Positions 5,338-6,235 of a stretch of DNA of 6,235 bases are shown in pieces. The stretch comes from Burkholderiales bacterium (GTDB taxonomy: Bacteria > Pseudomonadota > Gammaproteobacteria > Burkholderiales > JAEUOS01). The notes below the pieces were generated by a model. The model was not told the origin of the DNA. It did no database searches and was given only the letters and a program-made list of their open reading frames with translations. Location of the stretch: the NCBI GenBank assembly GCA_947456845.1, contig CANGUJ010000250.1, forward strand, positions 1-6,235, read 5' to 3'. A program made the translations under genes and the position numbers. The number at the start of each line of letters is the position of its first letter. The stretch's first letter is position 1.

Positions 5338-6212
5338 AGCTCGCGCTTTGCAACGAGGTGCTGGCGCCGCGGCCGTTCGCCGAGCAGTGCCGCGTCGCCG
5401 CCGCGCTCGGCTACATGGGGCTGGAGGTGGCCCCGTACACCCTGTGCGATGACCCGTCTTCCATGACCGACGCCGAGGCGCGTGCGCTGGCGCGCGTCGC
5501 GGCGGACCACGGCATCGCCATCACCGGTTTGCACTGGCTGCTGGTCAGGCCCGGCGGCCTGTCGATCACGGCCGCCGACGCGGCGCTCCATGGGCGGACC
5601 GTCGCGTTCATGCGCCGGCTGTGCGACCTGTGCGCGGCGATGGGCGGCGCCTATCTGGTGCACGGCTCGCCCGGGCAGCGCCTGGTCGCGGAGGGCCAGA
5701 CCAGGTCTGACGCGCTGGCGCGGGCCACCGAGGCTTTCGCAAGCGCCGGCGAGGCAGCCCGCGCGGCCGGGGTGGCCTACTGCATCGAGCCGCTTTCGGC
5801 CGACCAGACGCCGCTCGTCAACACCGTGGCGGAGGCGGCCGCCATCGTGCGGTCGCTGGGCAACCCGCACGTGCGCACCATGATCGACACCAGTTCGGCC
5901 GGGCTGGCCGAGGCCGAGCCGGTGGATGCCTTGATCCGCCGCTGGATGCCTTCCGGCCTGATCGCCCACGTGCAGGTGAACGACCGCAACCGGCGCGGCC
6001 CCGGACAGGGCGACATGCGCTTCGGGGGCATCCTGGCGGCACTGCTGGAGACCGGCTACGCCGGCGTGGTGGCGGCCGAGCCGTTCGACTACGTGCCCGA
6101 CGGCATGGGTTCGGCAGCCTGGGCCGCGGGTTATCTGCGCGGCCTGCTCGAGCGCGCGCCCGCGGCCGCGCTCGCCGCGTCCGCCAGGCCAGCCGGTCAG
6201 GCGGTGAGGTAA
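5334..6212 (+). CDS. Sugar phosphate isomerase/epimerase-like TIM-barrel protein (xylose isomerase-like family)
   Basis: This 292-residue protein belongs to the AP-endonuclease-2/xylose-isomerase-like TIM-barrel superfamily, which includes D-tagatose 3-epimerase, hydroxypyruvate isomerase and inosose isomerases. Such enzymes use a divalent metal to shift carbonyl and hydroxyl groups on sugars or polyols. Metal ligands can be placed at E152 (CIEPLSA), D185 (MIDTSSAG), H212 (AHVQVND) and E249 (AAEPFDY). R218 in the NDRNRRGPGQGD stretch fits the substrate-binding arginine of the epimerases. The substrate-binding histidine usual three residues after the aspartate is replaced by S188. The N-terminal KLALCNEVL begins the first strand and supports the GTG start at 5334, with GGCAGG five bases upstream and a GTGA overlap with the tctA-like stop. 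The last about 20 residues are Ala/Pro-rich and probably disordered. Coupling to a transporter suggests that it acts on the imported compound or a derivative. Substrate is unknown. Confidence 0.88.
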   Translation: MKLALCNEVLAPRPFAEQCRVAAALGYMGLEVAPYTLCDDPSSMTDAEARALARVAADHGIAITGLHWLLVRPGGLSITAADAALHGRTVAFMRRLCDLCAAMGGAYLVHGSPGQRLVAEGQTRSDALARATEAFASAGEAARAAGVAYCIEPLSADQTPLVNTVAEAAAIVRSLGNPHVRTMIDTSSAGLAEAEPVDALIRRWMPSGLIAHVQVNDRNRRGPGQGDMRFGGILAALLETGYAGVVAAEPFDYVPDGMGSAAWAAGYLRGLLERAPAAALAASARPAGQAVR

Positions 6213-6235
6213 CCGTACAAGGCGCGCACGACACG
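6197..6235 (-). CDS. Possible C-terminal end of a minus-strand gene, cut by the window edge
   Basis: Read on the minus strand, the last bases give RVVRALYGYLTA followed by TGA at 6199-6197. This looks like a protein C-terminus, would converge on the isomerase gene and overlap its last 16 bases. Only twelve residues are visible, so no family can be named, and chance is a real alternative. The only other content after the isomerase stop is 23 bases with no visible terminator. Confidence 0.3.
   Translation of the reverse strand, partial: RVVRALYGYLTA

Noticed and set aside
1..6235. CRISPR arrays, insertion sequences, tRNA/rRNA genes or phage genes
   Set aside because: I saw no regularly spaced repeats, transposase-like translation, terminal repeats or tRNA-like cloverleaf. 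Composition looks uniform across the genes, so there is no sign of recent insertion.

Overview
The window is GC-rich and densely coding. The gene set and base composition suggest a betaproteobacterium of the Burkholderiales (Bordetella, Achromobacter or Comamonadaceae type). The main reason is a complete tripartite tricarboxylate transporter (TTT) with a Bug/TctC-type binding protein, a family strongly expanded in that order. This is an inference from gene content, not a species identification.

Layout: positions 1-1040 (+) hold the 3' part of a dihydrodipicolinate-synthase-family aldolase/lyase whose start lies outside the window. It converges, with a 7-base gap, on an acetamidase/formamidase-family gene on the minus strand (1048-2004). 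A 234-base divergent intergenic region (2005-2238) separates that gene from a four-gene plus-strand operon. It contains a 24-bp perfect palindrome, a 10-bp palindrome, a good sigma70-type promoter (TTGACA, 17 bp, TACTTT) and a TAACC-N4-GGTTA inverted repeat that overlaps the end of the -10 box.

The operon is tctC-like (2239-3246), an intercistronic hairpin (3260-3296), tctB-like (3320-3844), tctA-like (3844-5337) and a xylose-isomerase-like TIM-barrel isomerase/epimerase (5334-6212). The last three genes are joined by 1-base and 4-base overlaps, so they are probably translationally coupled. The last 39 bases may hold the C-terminus of another minus-strand gene.

Reading: a periplasmic protein captures a small organic acid, the TctAB membrane complex imports it, and nearby enzymes (TIM-barrel epimerase/isomerase, DapA-family lyase, amidase) probably act on it or on related compounds. 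The substrate cannot be read from the sequence. There is no sign of mobile elements, CRISPR arrays, tRNA or rRNA. It is an accessory catabolic/transport locus built from known families. The least explained parts are the divergent control region and the physiological substrate.
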